Source: a virus
DNA length: 41,112 nucleotides
Direction: 5' to 3' (one strand)
Virus record (IMG/VR): IMGVR_UViG_3300020202_000143
Span: 1 to 41,112 of that record
Both the position numbers and the translations under genes were made by a program. The notes below the pieces were generated by a model. The model was not told the origin of the DNA, made no database searches, and was given only the letters and a program-made list of their open reading frames with translations. Shown in pieces: positions 28,178 to 37,115 of this stretch (position 1 is the stretch's first letter; the number at the start of each line of letters is the position of its first letter).

Positions 28178-29436
28178 ACGACCCCTCGCGTGACTCTGCT
28201 GTAATCCAGCTTTTGCATGGGCAGCCGGTTCTGATGCCCCACCGCGAAGTAGCGGAAGGCGTCGGCGTAGTGGCTCGTCCAGTCGTGCAGGGGATTGACC
28301 CTGAACTCCTGGCGCTTCTCGTCATATTCCCGGCGATACATGCGCAGGGCTTCGATGCCGTCCTTGCACTTGGCCTTGTCGAACCAGCACGTCGAAAGCA
28401 GCATGCGAACAGCCTGGATGCCGTCCGCCAACTTGATGTTGGGGCAGACCGTGGCCCTGATCCCCAATCCTTCGAGGACTTCCTTGCGGCTCTTGCCGGT
28501 CCCGAGTTCGCGGACCTCGACGTCGTGGGGCAGGTAATGCTCGCCCCACAGATAATCGCGCTTCTGAAGCTCCTTGGCGTACCAGTCGAGACCGACGCCC
28601 TCGCCCTTCAGAACGTCAATGACTCTAACTTCACGACCGGCACACTGAATGAACCAGATGACGGTAGAATCAGCGACTCCCAGGTCCCAAGCAGTATGGA
28701 CCGGAAGCCGCGGATCGTACGGGACGCTGGTGATCCGCTCGCTGGCCTCTGCATCGTTCATTTCCTTGGCGTAGTAGGCACCCCGGACCGCCGCCTCGAA
28801 CGAGCATTCATACTCCTGTGCGTACTCATCCTCGCTCATCATCCGGCGGGCGTCGGACAGCTCCTTGTCGTCCAGCAGCCCGGTCTCCGATGCCTTGAGC
28901 ATCAGCCGGGTCCAGTCAGGATCCCCCTCTGCATCCACCCAGATGCGGTGGAAGGTGTTCTTGCCCTTGGGCGTGCCGATGAAGCATGCCCAGCCCTTGC
29001 GATCGGAAAGAGCGGGGCGGATAACCTGCGTCCAGATGGTCGGGTCCATGTCCCCGAACTCATCCAGAACCACGCCGTCGAGGTAGATACCTCGCAAGCG
29101 GTCAGGATTATCCGCCCCATAGATGCGGATGCGCTTTCCCCCCGGAAGCTCGACCCACAACTCGCTCTCATTGACCTTCGGACCGAGGAAGGCCGTGTAT
29201 TCCTTCAAGTACGTCCAGGCGATGTCCTTGGCCTGGTTCAACTGCGGGGCGACATAGGCAAAGCGCGGGTTGGGCAAGTCGCACTTCAGCGCGCCCATGA
29301 TCAGCTCGTTGATGTTGCCGACCGTCTTGCCTGCCCGCCTGTGGCAGACACCGACGAACCAGCGTGTCTTCCTCTTGTGGAGCGGGAAGAACTGCTGCCG
29401 GCCCTCATAGGGCGAGTGCAGTTCAACGACCGTCAT
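28174..29436 (-). CDS. terL: Terminase large subunit
   Basis: 420 residues with the ATPase and nuclease of packaging motors. Walker A is CHRRAGKTVG (residues 31-40); Walker B is GVVLDEFGDMD; GWACFIGTPKGKNTF follows as the coupling motif. The RNase-H-like nuclease has Asp in AWDLGVADSTVIWF and a C-terminal HYADAFRYF. It cuts and pumps DNA into the procapsid through the portal. It overlaps the small subunit gene by 14 bases. Confidence 0.93.
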   Translation of the reverse strand: MTVVELHSPYEGRQQFFPLHKRKTRWFVGVCHRRAGKTVGNINELIMGALKCDLPNPRFAYVAPQLNQAKDIAWTYLKEYTAFLGPKVNESELWVELPGGKRIRIYGADNPDRLRGIYLDGVVLDEFGDMDPTIWTQVIRPALSDRKGWACFIGTPKGKNTFHRIWVDAEGDPDWTRLMLKASETGLLDDKELSDARRMMSEDEYAQEYECSFEAAVRGAYYAKEMNDAEASERITSVPYDPRLPVHTAWDLGVADSTVIWFIQCAGREVRVIDVLKGEGVGLDWYAKELQKRDYLWGEHYLPHDVEVRELGTGKSRKEVLEGLGIRATVCPNIKLADGIQAVRMLLSTCWFDKAKCKDGIEALRMYRREYDEKRQEFRVNPLHDWTSHYADAFRYFAVGHQNRLPMQKLDYSRVTRGVV

Positions 29437-29701
29437 TCAAACCCTTGAACACGGCAATGCCAATGGCCTGCCCGCCTTCCCCACTCAGTTGAAGCGGGAG
29501 CAGCTTCGGATAGATGGTCCCCCAGAACACGCGCTCGTTCTGCGCGTCCTCCTGCGCCCAATGGACGAGCCGATCCACACCCCCGAGCCTTTCGGCCGCG
29601 GCGGCAATGGCATCCTTGGCGATAAGGGTGGTCTTGTTCTTCGCCCCCCTGGGCCGTCCCTTGCCAGCATTGCCCCTATTTGAGCCTATTTTAGGCGGCA
29701 T
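29423..29701 (-). CDS. terS: Terminase small subunit (putative)
   Basis: 92 residues directly before terL. Basic Gly-rich start (KIGSNRGNAGKGRPRGAKNK), then a helical domain (KDAIAAAAERLGGVDRLVHW) and EDAQNERVFWGTIYPKLLPL. This arrangement fits the small DNA-recognition subunits that precede terL. It is short for the class, so DNA-binding and oligomer regions are minimal. Confidence 0.75.
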   Translation of the reverse strand: MPPKIGSNRGNAGKGRPRGAKNKTTLIAKDAIAAAAERLGGVDRLVHWAQEDAQNERVFWGTIYPKLLPLQLSGEGGQAIGIAVFKGLNDGR

Positions 29702-29791
29702 GGTCCTCGGCCTCTCGGCCCAACCAGAAATAATAGGTCATGGGTCTATCCCCCGTTTGCCGCTCCCGTGAGGGTGGGCGGTGCCAGGACG

Positions 29792-30076
29792 TTAAGCGGT
29801 GATGCCCGCGATCTTGTAAGCCGGGAACGCCTCGAGCCAGACACGCTCACCACTGCCGATGTAGGCAGAGGTTGCGGCGGCAGTCGGGTTGGCCGAGCTA
29901 TATTCGAAGCGGGCAGCCTCGGTCGCATAGATGGAGACTGTCTGCGCATTGGCAGGGGTCGCACCGGACTGTGCGGATACTCCCGACAAGGAGCGTGACT
30001 CCGAGGAGATGACGGCGCCGGCGACATTCTCATTGTCCTTGGCGCGTCCGGTCCAATAGGTGATCTCAAGAGGCAT
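29792..30076 (-). CDS. Hypothetical virion-type protein
   Basis: 94 residues: TYWTGRAKDNENVAGAVISS, then SVSIYATEAARFEYSSANPT-like beta text and GERVWLEAFPAYKIAGITA. Ser/Ala/Thr-rich and beta-type, probably structural. It follows the tailspike group and precedes the terminase genes; the 90 bases 29702-29791 between are empty. Confidence 0.55.
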   Translation of the reverse strand: MPLEITYWTGRAKDNENVAGAVISSESRSLSGVSAQSGATPANAQTVSIYATEAARFEYSSANPTAAATSAYIGSGERVWLEAFPAYKIAGITA

Positions 30077-30079
30077 GGC

Positions 30080-30295
30080 TTAATCCCAATCTGAAAGTGA
30101 GCTGGTGCCGGAGGTCCAGACAGGTTGCGTGGCTGACGGGCGGTTCCAGCCCGAGCCGGTGTTAAGCGCGATCGTCCATGCTCCGTCGGCAAGCGCAGAG
30201 GGTGCCCAGGACGGCCGCGGAAGAACTGCGACGTCCCATCCCCCACCCCCTGGAGTGTCGAACAAGGCAGGGTCGAACACGGCCTCGTCGAACAT
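30080..30295 (-). CDS. Small virion-type protein
   Basis: 71 residues, Pro/Trp/Gly/Asp-rich: FDEAVFDPALFDTPGGGGWD then SWAPSALADGAWTIAL and GSGWNRPSATQPVWTSG. The FDxxxFDP opening is common in short phage structural peptides. It touches the tailspike stop by one base. Function not known. Confidence 0.55.
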   Translation of the reverse strand: MFDEAVFDPALFDTPGGGGWDVAVLPRPSWAPSALADGAWTIALNTGSGWNRPSATQPVWTSGTSSLSDWD

Positions 30296-33200
30296 CAGAT
30301 GTCACTCTCGACGTAGCAGCCGACAATATCGATCCCGACCGCCAGTGCCGTCGCATTGTTGCTGCGCCACATGGCCATTCCGAGCAGGGTCGTTGAAGCA
30401 GGGAGCGCCGTTCCAGCAGTGCCCGTGAGGACACCCTCGGCCACTGCTCCAGTGCTGATGTTCTCCACCCGATAGGCGACGGAGTTGTTCTGGTCCGGCC
30501 GGGCGTAGAGCATCAGCTCATAGAGAGAACCGTTGGTGACGCTGCTGGACGCCGCCGGGAAGCTGGATCCGAGGTCGATGGCAGACTGAGCAGCACTGCC
30601 GCCGTAGACGATCTGAAGGTTGGCCGAGCCGTTCACCTGTGCCACGCCAACCAGGTTCGGCAGGGTGGCTGGGCTCGTGGCTGCGACCGGAGCGCCGGTT
30701 GCTGCTCGCATCCCCACGAACATATGGGCACCCGCGACCGTTGCCGCATCGGCTGTGGCCCACCTGAAGATGCCCAGGAACCCACCAGCAGCCGGAGTGC
30801 CGGCATCCCCAATGGTCCACTGTGTCAGGGCTGCCGAGCCGTTGTAGATACCCGCAGTGCCCCCGGCCGTGGCGACACTGACGTAGCCAAGCCGCCTGGC
30901 CCGAGTTGTCCGGTTGGTCGTGGCGACTGCCCGTGCGGTGGCTGTGCCCACGTTGGTTGGAGCGCCGCCACCCATGGGAGCAAGCGAGGTCGTGGCGTTG
31001 CCGATCGCCTGGGCGTGATAGACGCTGTTGCGGGCGATACTGGCCTGCAACGTGCAGAAAGTGCCGTCCTCCATCCGCCAGCGAGGCATGAGCCGGCCAC
31101 CGCCTGCCCCCATGCGCTGGGGGATGAGGGCCGTCTGGTCTGCTCCAGGGATGGTGCTGGTGCCGCTGTGGTCGAGCCGGAGGTTGCCGCTGGCGTCGAT
31201 GTCCACGCGGTCAGCACCGGCAATGGCGGTGGAATTGTTGAACTGGACGGATCGGTCCGCACCACCCGCCGCGGCTGTAGCGGTTGGCGCTGCCCAAGAG
31301 CCATCCGCCCGGAGGAAGTTGGCCGTGCCGCCGCCGGAAGCGGGTGCAAGGCCCTTGAGGGACGAAGTGAACGTGTTCGCGCCGGCAGTGAAGGCCGCAG
31401 CATCGGCAAGGGTGAGCAGCCCCCGGCCGTAGGTGGTCGTGGTCAGTGCCGCGATGGAGGTCAGGTCCGCGTCCAGCGGCTGATAACTCGCCAGTGCGGA
31501 GGTCGAGATCGCCGTGATCCGGCCCTTGCCGTCCACCGTCACAACCGGAATAGCTGTAGCGGAGCCAAAGCTGCCGACGTCGGAATTGACCGTGGCCAGT
31601 GTGGCGGTGATGCCGGCCGTTCCCGATCCGCTCACGTCACCCGAGAGGGTGATGGTCTGGTCGCCACTGTTGGTCCCGGTAAGCCCAAGGTCCGTCTTGA
31701 GCGTGGCGAGGGTCTGGGTCTCTGCCGCGCCTGTCCCGCTCGTCTTGCGGTAGAAGACTGTCCCGGTCGGGATGCTGGTGATGTCCGCAATGCCGTGGCT
31801 GTGGCTTGCGTTGGCCGGCGTGAAGGTCAGTGCCGTGGTGACGTCGCTCGAGGAGAGTGTGATCGCTCCCGTGCGCGTGTTGAACGAGGAGACGCCCCCA
31901 CCCCCAACGACCAGGCTTTCGATCTTGTCATAGACGGCATTCTTGGTCGGGACCTCGACCGATCCGTTCCAACCGGCCCCGTAAGCCTCATCCGTGACCT
32001 TGACGAAGCCGGTGACGGTAACGCCCGTGCTGGAGACGATGGCGACGTCGGAGCCGGCGGCGCGAAGGGCGATCCTGACCGAGCCGTTGAGGTTGAGCCC
32101 GTTGTTTCGCTGGCTCTGAAAATAGCCGTCGTCCTGCGAGACGCCACCGCTCCACGACCGGAAGGTCAGGGTGTTGGTATTGTTCGTGGTGTCGAAGGTC
32201 ATCCCGTGATCGACAGCGGGACCACCCGTCGGGCCAAAGCGCGAACCGTTGGTGCCGACGATGTTGCCGGTGACATAGGCCCCGGTGATCACGGCATTCG
32301 GAGCGTTCAGGAACGAGCCCGACATTGTGAAATTGCGGCCGATCGACAGGTCCTGAACCAGGAACATGCCGTTGCCGTTGGCATTGACGACGCCGCCGTA
32401 GAGCTGGCCATTGCCGTGGATCTGCGCCCCGTGCAGCCCGCCAAGGACAAGCGTTGCCCCGTCGTCTAGCTGGGAGGGGTTCTGGTCTCCCTCGGAGTAA
32501 CATCCGAGCAGGACGTTGTAGGCAGCGCCCGTGTCGAACTTATAGGCCCCACCCTCCACATAGGTGGTGCCGGAAACCCACTCGTCGAGACCGATCCCTG
32601 TCCCGCCGGGGCCGATATAGCCCCACCACTGATTGAATGCGGTCGTGCCGGTCGGAGGATTGGTTGAGGCGCCCGCAGCCTGTCCGTTGCGGACATAGTA
32701 GCGGTTGCCGTTCATACTGACACAGGTGCGCGTGGACCAGGCGTGCCAGCCATTCAGAGAGGTGTGGCAGGCGACATAGGTGTTGCCGAGGAACGAGCTG
32801 TCCCACACGCCCCACTGCCGGTTGCCCGAGCCGTTGAACATGGTGATGACCCAGGCATTGGCGTCCGCGCTGTCCACATAGAGACCGTTGCGGCACGCCT
32901 GGGCAGTGACGTTGGTGATGACCGCGCCGTTGCTGTTGCCGACCGGGAAACCCTCGGCAGAGCAGCGGCTGAAGATGCCATCACCCTCAAAACCGAACAC
33001 GGCGCAGTCGATGACCGAGGCGGCAGCCCGAAGATTGATGCCGTGGTTATCCGCGACCACAGACCCATAAGGCCCCTCCAGGTCAAAACCCTGGATCAGA
33101 GAATTGTCAGCCCCGAAGCCGATCGCCCGGGTGTCGGTTGCTTCCGTCGTGTCGTAACGCTGGACCCGAACACCCGTAACGCCAGTGGGGAAACGAAGCC

Positions 33201-33771
33201 GAGTCCCGTTCGCCGCGGCCGTCTTGCCGGTGCCGGCCCCCTGGAACTTCCACGTCCCGTCCGTGAGGTCGATCGTGGAAGCAAAGTCGAAGGTGCCGGC
33301 GGGAAACATGATATGCCCGGCATGCTTCTGCGAGGCGTTGCCGCTATTGACCGTGTGCAGGCGAAGCGTTGCGAACATCGCCAGCATCGCCGCGCTGTTC
33401 GCCGTTCCGTTGGTGGCGTTGTACGATCCCGTTGTCCGAACCAGGCCGAACCACATCGGGTCTGCGGCGCCGATGAACTGACGAACCCACGCCCCCGAGG
33501 CTCCGGTGGGAGCAGAGGCGGGAGCGACGTAGATCCCCTGGTGGAGATCGGCCGCAACCTTGGCGGACAGGTCGGCCGTGCTGAACGCGAACATGCCCTC
33601 TCGGCCCGGCTCGGTGAGCTGGCAGAGTTGGGAGGCCACGGTGGACATCGCCGCCATGACCGACCGCGACGTGGCGCCAAGCACCCGGTGGCTCTCGTTC
33701 CACGCGTTGACCGATGCCTGGCGGTTGGGATTGTTGGTCCCGGTCAGGACAGTGCCGTGGGTGATCCTCAC
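30295..33771 (-). CDS. Large tail fibre / tailspike with beta-helix
   Basis: 1158 residues, the longest gene. The N-terminal 130 residues should attach to the virion. Residues about 150-480 have the right-handed beta-helix look of pectate-lyase-like tailspikes (HAGHIMFPAGTFDFASTIDL, GVRVQRYDTTEATDTRAIGF, NSNGAVITNVTAQACRNGLY). The middle has fibre repeats (GGGGVSSFNTRTGAITLSSS, ADLTSIAALTTTTYGRG). The end is a beta-rich receptor-type domain. It probably binds and may cleave a host surface polysaccharide; the catalytic residues are not identifiable by eye. Confidence 0.82.
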   Translation of the reverse strand: MRITHGTVLTGTNNPNRQASVNAWNESHRVLGATSRSVMAAMSTVASQLCQLTEPGREGMFAFSTADLSAKVAADLHQGIYVAPASAPTGASGAWVRQFIGAADPMWFGLVRTTGSYNATNGTANSAAMLAMFATLRLHTVNSGNASQKHAGHIMFPAGTFDFASTIDLTDGTWKFQGAGTGKTAAANGTRLRFPTGVTGVRVQRYDTTEATDTRAIGFGADNSLIQGFDLEGPYGSVVADNHGINLRAAASVIDCAVFGFEGDGIFSRCSAEGFPVGNSNGAVITNVTAQACRNGLYVDSADANAWVITMFNGSGNRQWGVWDSSFLGNTYVACHTSLNGWHAWSTRTCVSMNGNRYYVRNGQAAGASTNPPTGTTAFNQWWGYIGPGGTGIGLDEWVSGTTYVEGGAYKFDTGAAYNVLLGCYSEGDQNPSQLDDGATLVLGGLHGAQIHGNGQLYGGVVNANGNGMFLVQDLSIGRNFTMSGSFLNAPNAVITGAYVTGNIVGTNGSRFGPTGGPAVDHGMTFDTTNNTNTLTFRSWSGGVSQDDGYFQSQRNNGLNLNGSVRIALRAAGSDVAIVSSTGVTVTGFVKVTDEAYGAGWNGSVEVPTKNAVYDKIESLVVGGGGVSSFNTRTGAITLSSSDVTTALTFTPANASHSHGIADITSIPTGTVFYRKTSGTGAAETQTLATLKTDLGLTGTNSGDQTITLSGDVSGSGTAGITATLATVNSDVGSFGSATAIPVVTVDGKGRITAISTSALASYQPLDADLTSIAALTTTTYGRGLLTLADAAAFTAGANTFTSSLKGLAPASGGGTANFLRADGSWAAPTATAAAGGADRSVQFNNSTAIAGADRVDIDASGNLRLDHSGTSTIPGADQTALIPQRMGAGGGRLMPRWRMEDGTFCTLQASIARNSVYHAQAIGNATTSLAPMGGGAPTNVGTATARAVATTNRTTRARRLGYVSVATAGGTAGIYNGSAALTQWTIGDAGTPAAGGFLGIFRWATADAATVAGAHMFVGMRAATGAPVAATSPATLPNLVGVAQVNGSANLQIVYGGSAAQSAIDLGSSFPAASSSVTNGSLYELMLYARPDQNNSVAYRVENISTGAVAEGVLTGTAGTALPASTTLLGMAMWRSNNATALAVGIDIVGCYVESDI

Positions 33772-34517
33772 AGGGTGCGCCCCTGGAGTGCGGCCATGTA
33801 GTTTTGAACCTGAAGCTTCTCCGCTGCGGAGAGCGTGCCGGACCGCTGGAACGCTCCGTAGAAGCGGATATTGGCGGTCGCGTAGCAGTTGGAGACGTCG
33901 GCGTTGCGGCAGGCGAGAAGAAGCCCGCCGGCAGAGGCCGATCCACCACTTCCAGTGAGGGCTGTGAGCAGATCAATCTGGAGGCTCGAGGAGGCGCCAT
34001 CCCAGCGTTCGGAGATCACGCCGTCTGATCCCACGGCAAGGTCGCTGGTGTTGATGTTGCTGCCGAATGTGGACTGCATGTAAATGGCCGGCGATGTGCC
34101 ATCCTGCCCGAGGGCCAGGACCACGCCATTATCATAGTCCGAGAAGATGTTGTCCGGGCTGGTCCAACTGATCTGCCGGACCGAGGAGATGCGGTCCATT
34201 GGCTGGGTCATGGCGAACGCGGCGCGCATGCCATCATCGGTGCCGTCGAACTCAAGATAGTAGAGGGCGCCGGACTGCCGAAGAATAGGACGGCATGCAT
34301 CGACCGGAGAAGTCAGGTGATTGCCGTTGCCGGACTTGTCCAACATCTTGCCGACCGGGCCATTGACCACCGCCGCCGTCGTTCCCGCAATATCGGAATA
34401 GAGGGTCGAGAGATCGGAAGGCTGGTAGAAAGCCCCACCAACGCCACCTGCAAACAGGGAAGCGGGGCTGAATGACCCGCCCCTGCGGGACGATCGGAGA
34501 CCGAGGCCAAGCTTCAT
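33768..34517 (-). CDS. Fibre protein with LamG/concanavalin-like domain
   Basis: 249 residues from ATG 34517. After a Gly/Ser-rich start, DKSGNGNHLTSPVDACRPIL then YLEFDGTDDGMRAAFAM is the typical opening of phage LamG/concanavalin-like lectin domains; the end reads NIRFYGAFQRSGTLSAAEKL then QNYMAALQG. Probably a virion surface lectin. It overlaps the tailspike start by four bases, and the two are likely made together. Confidence 0.72.
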   Translation of the reverse strand: MKLGLGLRSSRRGGSFSPASLFAGGVGGAFYQPSDLSTLYSDIAGTTAAVVNGPVGKMLDKSGNGNHLTSPVDACRPILRQSGALYYLEFDGTDDGMRAAFAMTQPMDRISSVRQISWTSPDNIFSDYDNGVVLALGQDGTSPAIYMQSTFGSNINTSDLAVGSDGVISERWDGASSSLQIDLLTALTGSGGSASAGGLLLACRNADVSNCYATANIRFYGAFQRSGTLSAAEKLQVQNYMAALQGRTL

Positions 34518-34642
34518 CGCCCTGCCTCCTCTCTCATCAGGTGAATGCCGACCCACGCAAACTTGGCAGCCAGTGCAGCGACATGCGCCGCGACCACCGC
34601 CACTGCTGCCCCACCCGTGAACAGGGCGAGGCCGCGTTTCAT
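34514..34642 (-). CDS. 42-residue membrane peptide
   Basis: From ATG 34642: MKRGLALFTGGAAVAVVAAH then VAALAAKFAWVGIHLMREEA. One long hydrophobic segment with Lys/Arg start and charged end. Both ends overlap neighbours by four bases. It could be an inner-membrane or virion peptide; no function is recognised. Confidence 0.5.
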   Translation of the reverse strand: MKRGLALFTGGAAVAVVAAHVAALAAKFAWVGIHLMREEAGR

Positions 34643-35049
34643 TCGTCGAAACCCATGGAGCGGTTGAACACGTCCACCGCCTCGCTTTGGGTCACGATGT
34701 CCCGCCGGATCACTTCCGCCACCCAGGCAGGAAAGATCGACATCGGAACTGGAGACTCTTCCTCGTCGTAACGCCACCCCGTGGTGACTTTGCCGTTCGC
34801 AAACAGTCCAACCATCACATAGCCGACAAGCGGAACGTCATTGCTCCACTCGACAATCTGGCGGGCGTTGCGAAGAATATCCCCGCGCCAGTCGTCCTCA
34901 TGGAGAGGAGTAAGCCCCTCGATCACGCGGACGTCGGCACCCCCGGACTTCATCCGAACCCGGCTGATCCGGGCGGCGAACTCCGTCACTTCTTTCCGCT
35001 GAGATTGGCGGGCAGCTCGGGCAAGGTGGCGCTCAAGGGATCCAGCCAC
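34639..35049 (-). CDS. Hypothetical late protein
   Basis: 136 residues from GTG 35049: a helical basic start (SLERHLARAARQSQRKEVTE), then beta text (GADVRVIEGLTPLHEDDWRG, VPLVGYVMVGLFANGKVTTG) and a helical end. Soluble. It overlaps the gene upstream by 64 bases. No family recognised. Confidence 0.5.
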   Translation of the reverse strand: MAGSLERHLARAARQSQRKEVTEFAARISRVRMKSGGADVRVIEGLTPLHEDDWRGDILRNARQIVEWSNDVPLVGYVMVGLFANGKVTTGWRYDEEESPVPMSIFPAWVAEVIRRDIVTQSEAVDVFNRSMGFDE

Positions 35050-35216
35050 TCCAGGTAGGACGCCGCCACCCCCAGCGTGTCCTGGGCCGCATCCCCAAGC
35101 TTCACCTTGCCCTTCGCCTCCCCCGTGAGGATTGCCGCACAGGCCAGCGCCACCACGCGATAGCCGCCATCATCCCCCCAGGCGTCTGCGAGAATGTCCG
35201 ACAGGCTCTGGGGCAT
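34986..35216 (-). CDS. First late gene, hypothetical
   Basis: 76 residues from ATG 35216, chosen because GGAGG stands seven bases before it. It is helical: QSLSDILADAWGDDGGYRVV then ALACAAILTGEAKGKVKLGD. It is the first gene after the late promoter and its leader terminator (35446-35353). No family recognised. Confidence 0.55.
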   Translation of the reverse strand: MPQSLSDILADAWGDDGGYRVVALACAAILTGEAKGKVKLGDAAQDTLGVAASYLEWLDPLSATLPELPANLSGKK

Positions 35217-35352
35217 GGCGCCCTCCATGATTTCTTCCCCGGCACGCCAGAGCCAACCGCGGTGTGCAGCATAGCTTGCCTTTTGGTGCGTTCGGATGGG
35301 GCCGGGGAACCGCGCCATTCGGGCTTATGATCCGAGGGTCCGGCGCAGATAC

Positions 35353-35381
35353 AAAAAAGCCCCGCCAACGGGTGGCAGGGC
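35353..35381 (-). terminator. Leader terminator directly after the late promoter
   Basis: On the minus strand GCCCTGCCA and TGGCGGGGC (within 35381-35359) form a stem with a short loop, followed by six T (35358-35353). It ends about 58 bases after the predicted start of the late promoter. Late genes would not be reached unless the polymerase is modified to pass it. Confidence 0.75.
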
Positions 35382-35417
35382 ATTCAATGCGCTCCAGGCG
35401 CAGTAATGAGCATTGAC

Positions 35418-35446
35418 TGCATACCAAAACTCAGCGGGGTTGTCAA
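35418..35446 (-). promoter_or_regulatory. Strong late promoter
   Basis: On the minus strand TTGACA (35446-35441, perfect -35) and TATGCA (35423-35418) are separated by exactly 17 bases. No gene lies between 35475 and 35216, so this is the evident start of the late transcript. No operator motif of the 927/2331 type is present, so it is not directly repressed; control is probably by the terminator downstream. Confidence 0.75.
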
Positions 35447-35474
35447 GCCGCGATTGCTGACCGCGGCCAACGCG

Positions 35475-36161
35475 CTAGGCCGCCAAGTGGTTCCGCCTCA
35501 TCGGGAGTGTCGCGTCAACGAGCTGGCACATGCCGCGGATCGCCGCGCGGTGGAGGCTCCGATCATGTTCGTCGGGAAAGCGCATGGCGTTGGGCACCTT
35601 GCCCCGCTTCAGCATGGCCTCGTCCACCAGAGCCTGCGCCCACGGCACAACCTGCTGTCCGGCAAAGTCCCCGATCAGATTGTCCACGATGAGGGACAGG
35701 AGAGCGGCCTTCTCCATTGCTCCAAGGGACTCGTCCATGGCGTCGAACCGGCGGTCGGCGGCGGTATAGCGAACCTCCTTCACGCCCTTGTCCATGCGCT
35801 CATAGGAGCTAGTCCGGGTCGCGCAGCAGCGTAGGAGCTGGGCATAGTGATGCCCCCACTCCCTCGCCCGGTCACGCATCTCGAGGGGATCATGGCCGTG
35901 CCCGTCCAGCAGCCCGAGCGCATGGAGCTGGCCAACACCGTCGCAGATGTCCTGGTCGATCGTGCCCCCGAAGTCCTTGCGGCTCGTGTCGCTCTCGTCG
36001 GGCCGGAGCCATGCGAACAAGCGCCGCAATGACTGGACCCGCATGTTGGGCTGGCCCAGGTCGTTGGCGGCCAGACCGCGCGCCGCTGCATCCGCCTCCT
36101 TCTGGAGCCGGCGCCGTTCCGCCCGTGACCGGCGGCTGTTCTTGTCCTTCGGTCTTGCCAT
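35475..36161 (-). CDS. Basic, Arg-rich protein: candidate late antiterminator
   Basis: 228 residues. The N-terminal 30 residues are strongly basic (RPKDKNSRRSRAERRRLQKE), like the arginine-rich RNA-binding start of N-type antiterminators. The rest is helical (REWGHHYAQLLRCCATRTSS, MDESLGAMEKAALLSLIVDN) with no enzyme motif. Its place as the last early gene, directly before a promoter-plus-terminator, is the place of lambda Q. The regulatory role is inference; no family is recognised. GGGGAAG precedes the ATG. Confidence 0.5.
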   Translation of the reverse strand: MARPKDKNSRRSRAERRRLQKEADAAARGLAANDLGQPNMRVQSLRRLFAWLRPDESDTSRKDFGGTIDQDICDGVGQLHALGLLDGHGHDPLEMRDRAREWGHHYAQLLRCCATRTSSYERMDKGVKEVRYTAADRRFDAMDESLGAMEKAALLSLIVDNLIGDFAGQQVVPWAQALVDEAMLKRGKVPNAMRFPDEHDRSLHRAAIRGMCQLVDATLPMRRNHLAA

Positions 36162-36173
36162 CTTCCCCTCCCC

Positions 36174-37115
36174 TTACGCAGCGATACTCATCTGGTCCGC
36201 CCAATCGGTCCCGAGGCGCGGCGGGATCTCCACCGTCACACGCTCGACCCATGGACATGTTGTGGCGATGCGATGGGCGCAGGCATAAGCCGCCGCCTGT
36301 CCGCCGAACTTGCAATCCGCATCCCCGAACACCGTGACGTCCACCACCTCCTCGGGCGGGCGCCACTTGGCGAGCATGGCGGTGTTGATTGCCGCCCAGG
36401 TGGGGACGTTGAACCTCTCCCCGGCCGCCAGTGCCGTCTCGATCCCCTCTGCAATGCCAAGCCGAGGACCGATCGGGGCGAGGCGAACCGCGCACCCATC
36501 CACCAGGTCGCCCGGCATCAGGGCGCGTGGGTTCTCCATCGGCGCCTTCTGAGCCTGCGGAGTGAGGAACGTGCGGTGGAGGGTGACACCCCTGCCGTCC
36601 GGTCCCTTCACCGAGGCGAGCATGGCGAGTTGGAAACCAGGAGCGTTCGGGACCGGGCAGAGCTGGGAGAAGCGCAGGGCGTCACGGTTCTGCGGAAGCG
36701 GACAGCCTCGCCCCAGGAGGTACCGGTGAACCAATCCCCCGGCCTCGACCGGCTCTGCCTCATTCCACAGACGGATACAGGCCTGCAACTTCTCCTCGGG
36801 CGTCCGCTCGCGCTTGACCGGATCCCTCGACAGAGGCCGATCGCCGCCAAGCACCTGGTCCACTTCCCGGGCGGCCTCGGCAAAGGTCCATCCCTTCCAC
36901 TTCTCGAGGAGCTTCCACCCCGTCCCACCGGAGCCGCAGCCCCGGCAGATGTAGGAACCGACGCCATTCTCATTGTCGAAGCTGAAGCGGTCCTTACCGC
37001 CGCACATCGGGCAAGCGGTGTTCTTCCCCGTCAGTGCCGCAGCGGGAAAGCCCAGGTGAAGGAGAATGCCCTTCCACTTGCCCTGGGCAAGGTCGTGGGT
37101 GCGCTGGCGGATCAT
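36174..37115 (-). CDS. DNA primase (zinc finger plus Toprim)
   Basis: 313 residues. The N-terminal zinc finger is CPMCGGKDRFSFDN then YICRGCGSGGTG (residues about 35-65). The C-terminal Toprim domain shows IAEGIETALAAGE (catalytic Glu) and VFGDADCKFGGQAAAY (DxD-type). Closest in layout to P4-alpha/DUF7146-type phage primases but without a helicase domain; the helicase is encoded by the adjoining gene (37112). It makes primers for phage replication. Start overlaps the helicase stop by four bases. Confidence 0.85.
   Translation of the reverse strand: MIRQRTHDLAQGKWKGILLHLGFPAAALTGKNTACPMCGGKDRFSFDNENGVGSYICRGCGSGGTGWKLLEKWKGWTFAEAAREVDQVLGGDRPLSRDPVKRERTPEEKLQACIRLWNEAEPVEAGGLVHRYLLGRGCPLPQNRDALRFSQLCPVPNAPGFQLAMLASVKGPDGRGVTLHRTFLTPQAQKAPMENPRALMPGDLVDGCAVRLAPIGPRLGIAEGIETALAAGERFNVPTWAAINTAMLAKWRPPEEVVDVTVFGDADCKFGGQAAAYACAHRIATTCPWVERVTVEIPPRLGTDWADQMSIAA

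Noticed and set aside
29135-29152. A third copy of the CTTCCCCCCGGAAG initiation element
   Set aside because: A similar string lies inside the terminase coding frame and is not near a start codon; taken as chance.
10486-30295. Long-tailed phage (tape measure, tube, sheath)
   Set aside because: No tape-measure-sized coiled-coil gene followed by tail tip genes; the order portal, scaffold, capsid, adaptor, hub, ejection proteins is that of short-tailed phages.
30295-33771. Diversity-generating retroelement target in the tailspike
   Set aside because: No reverse transcriptase gene and no template repeat were seen anywhere in the window.
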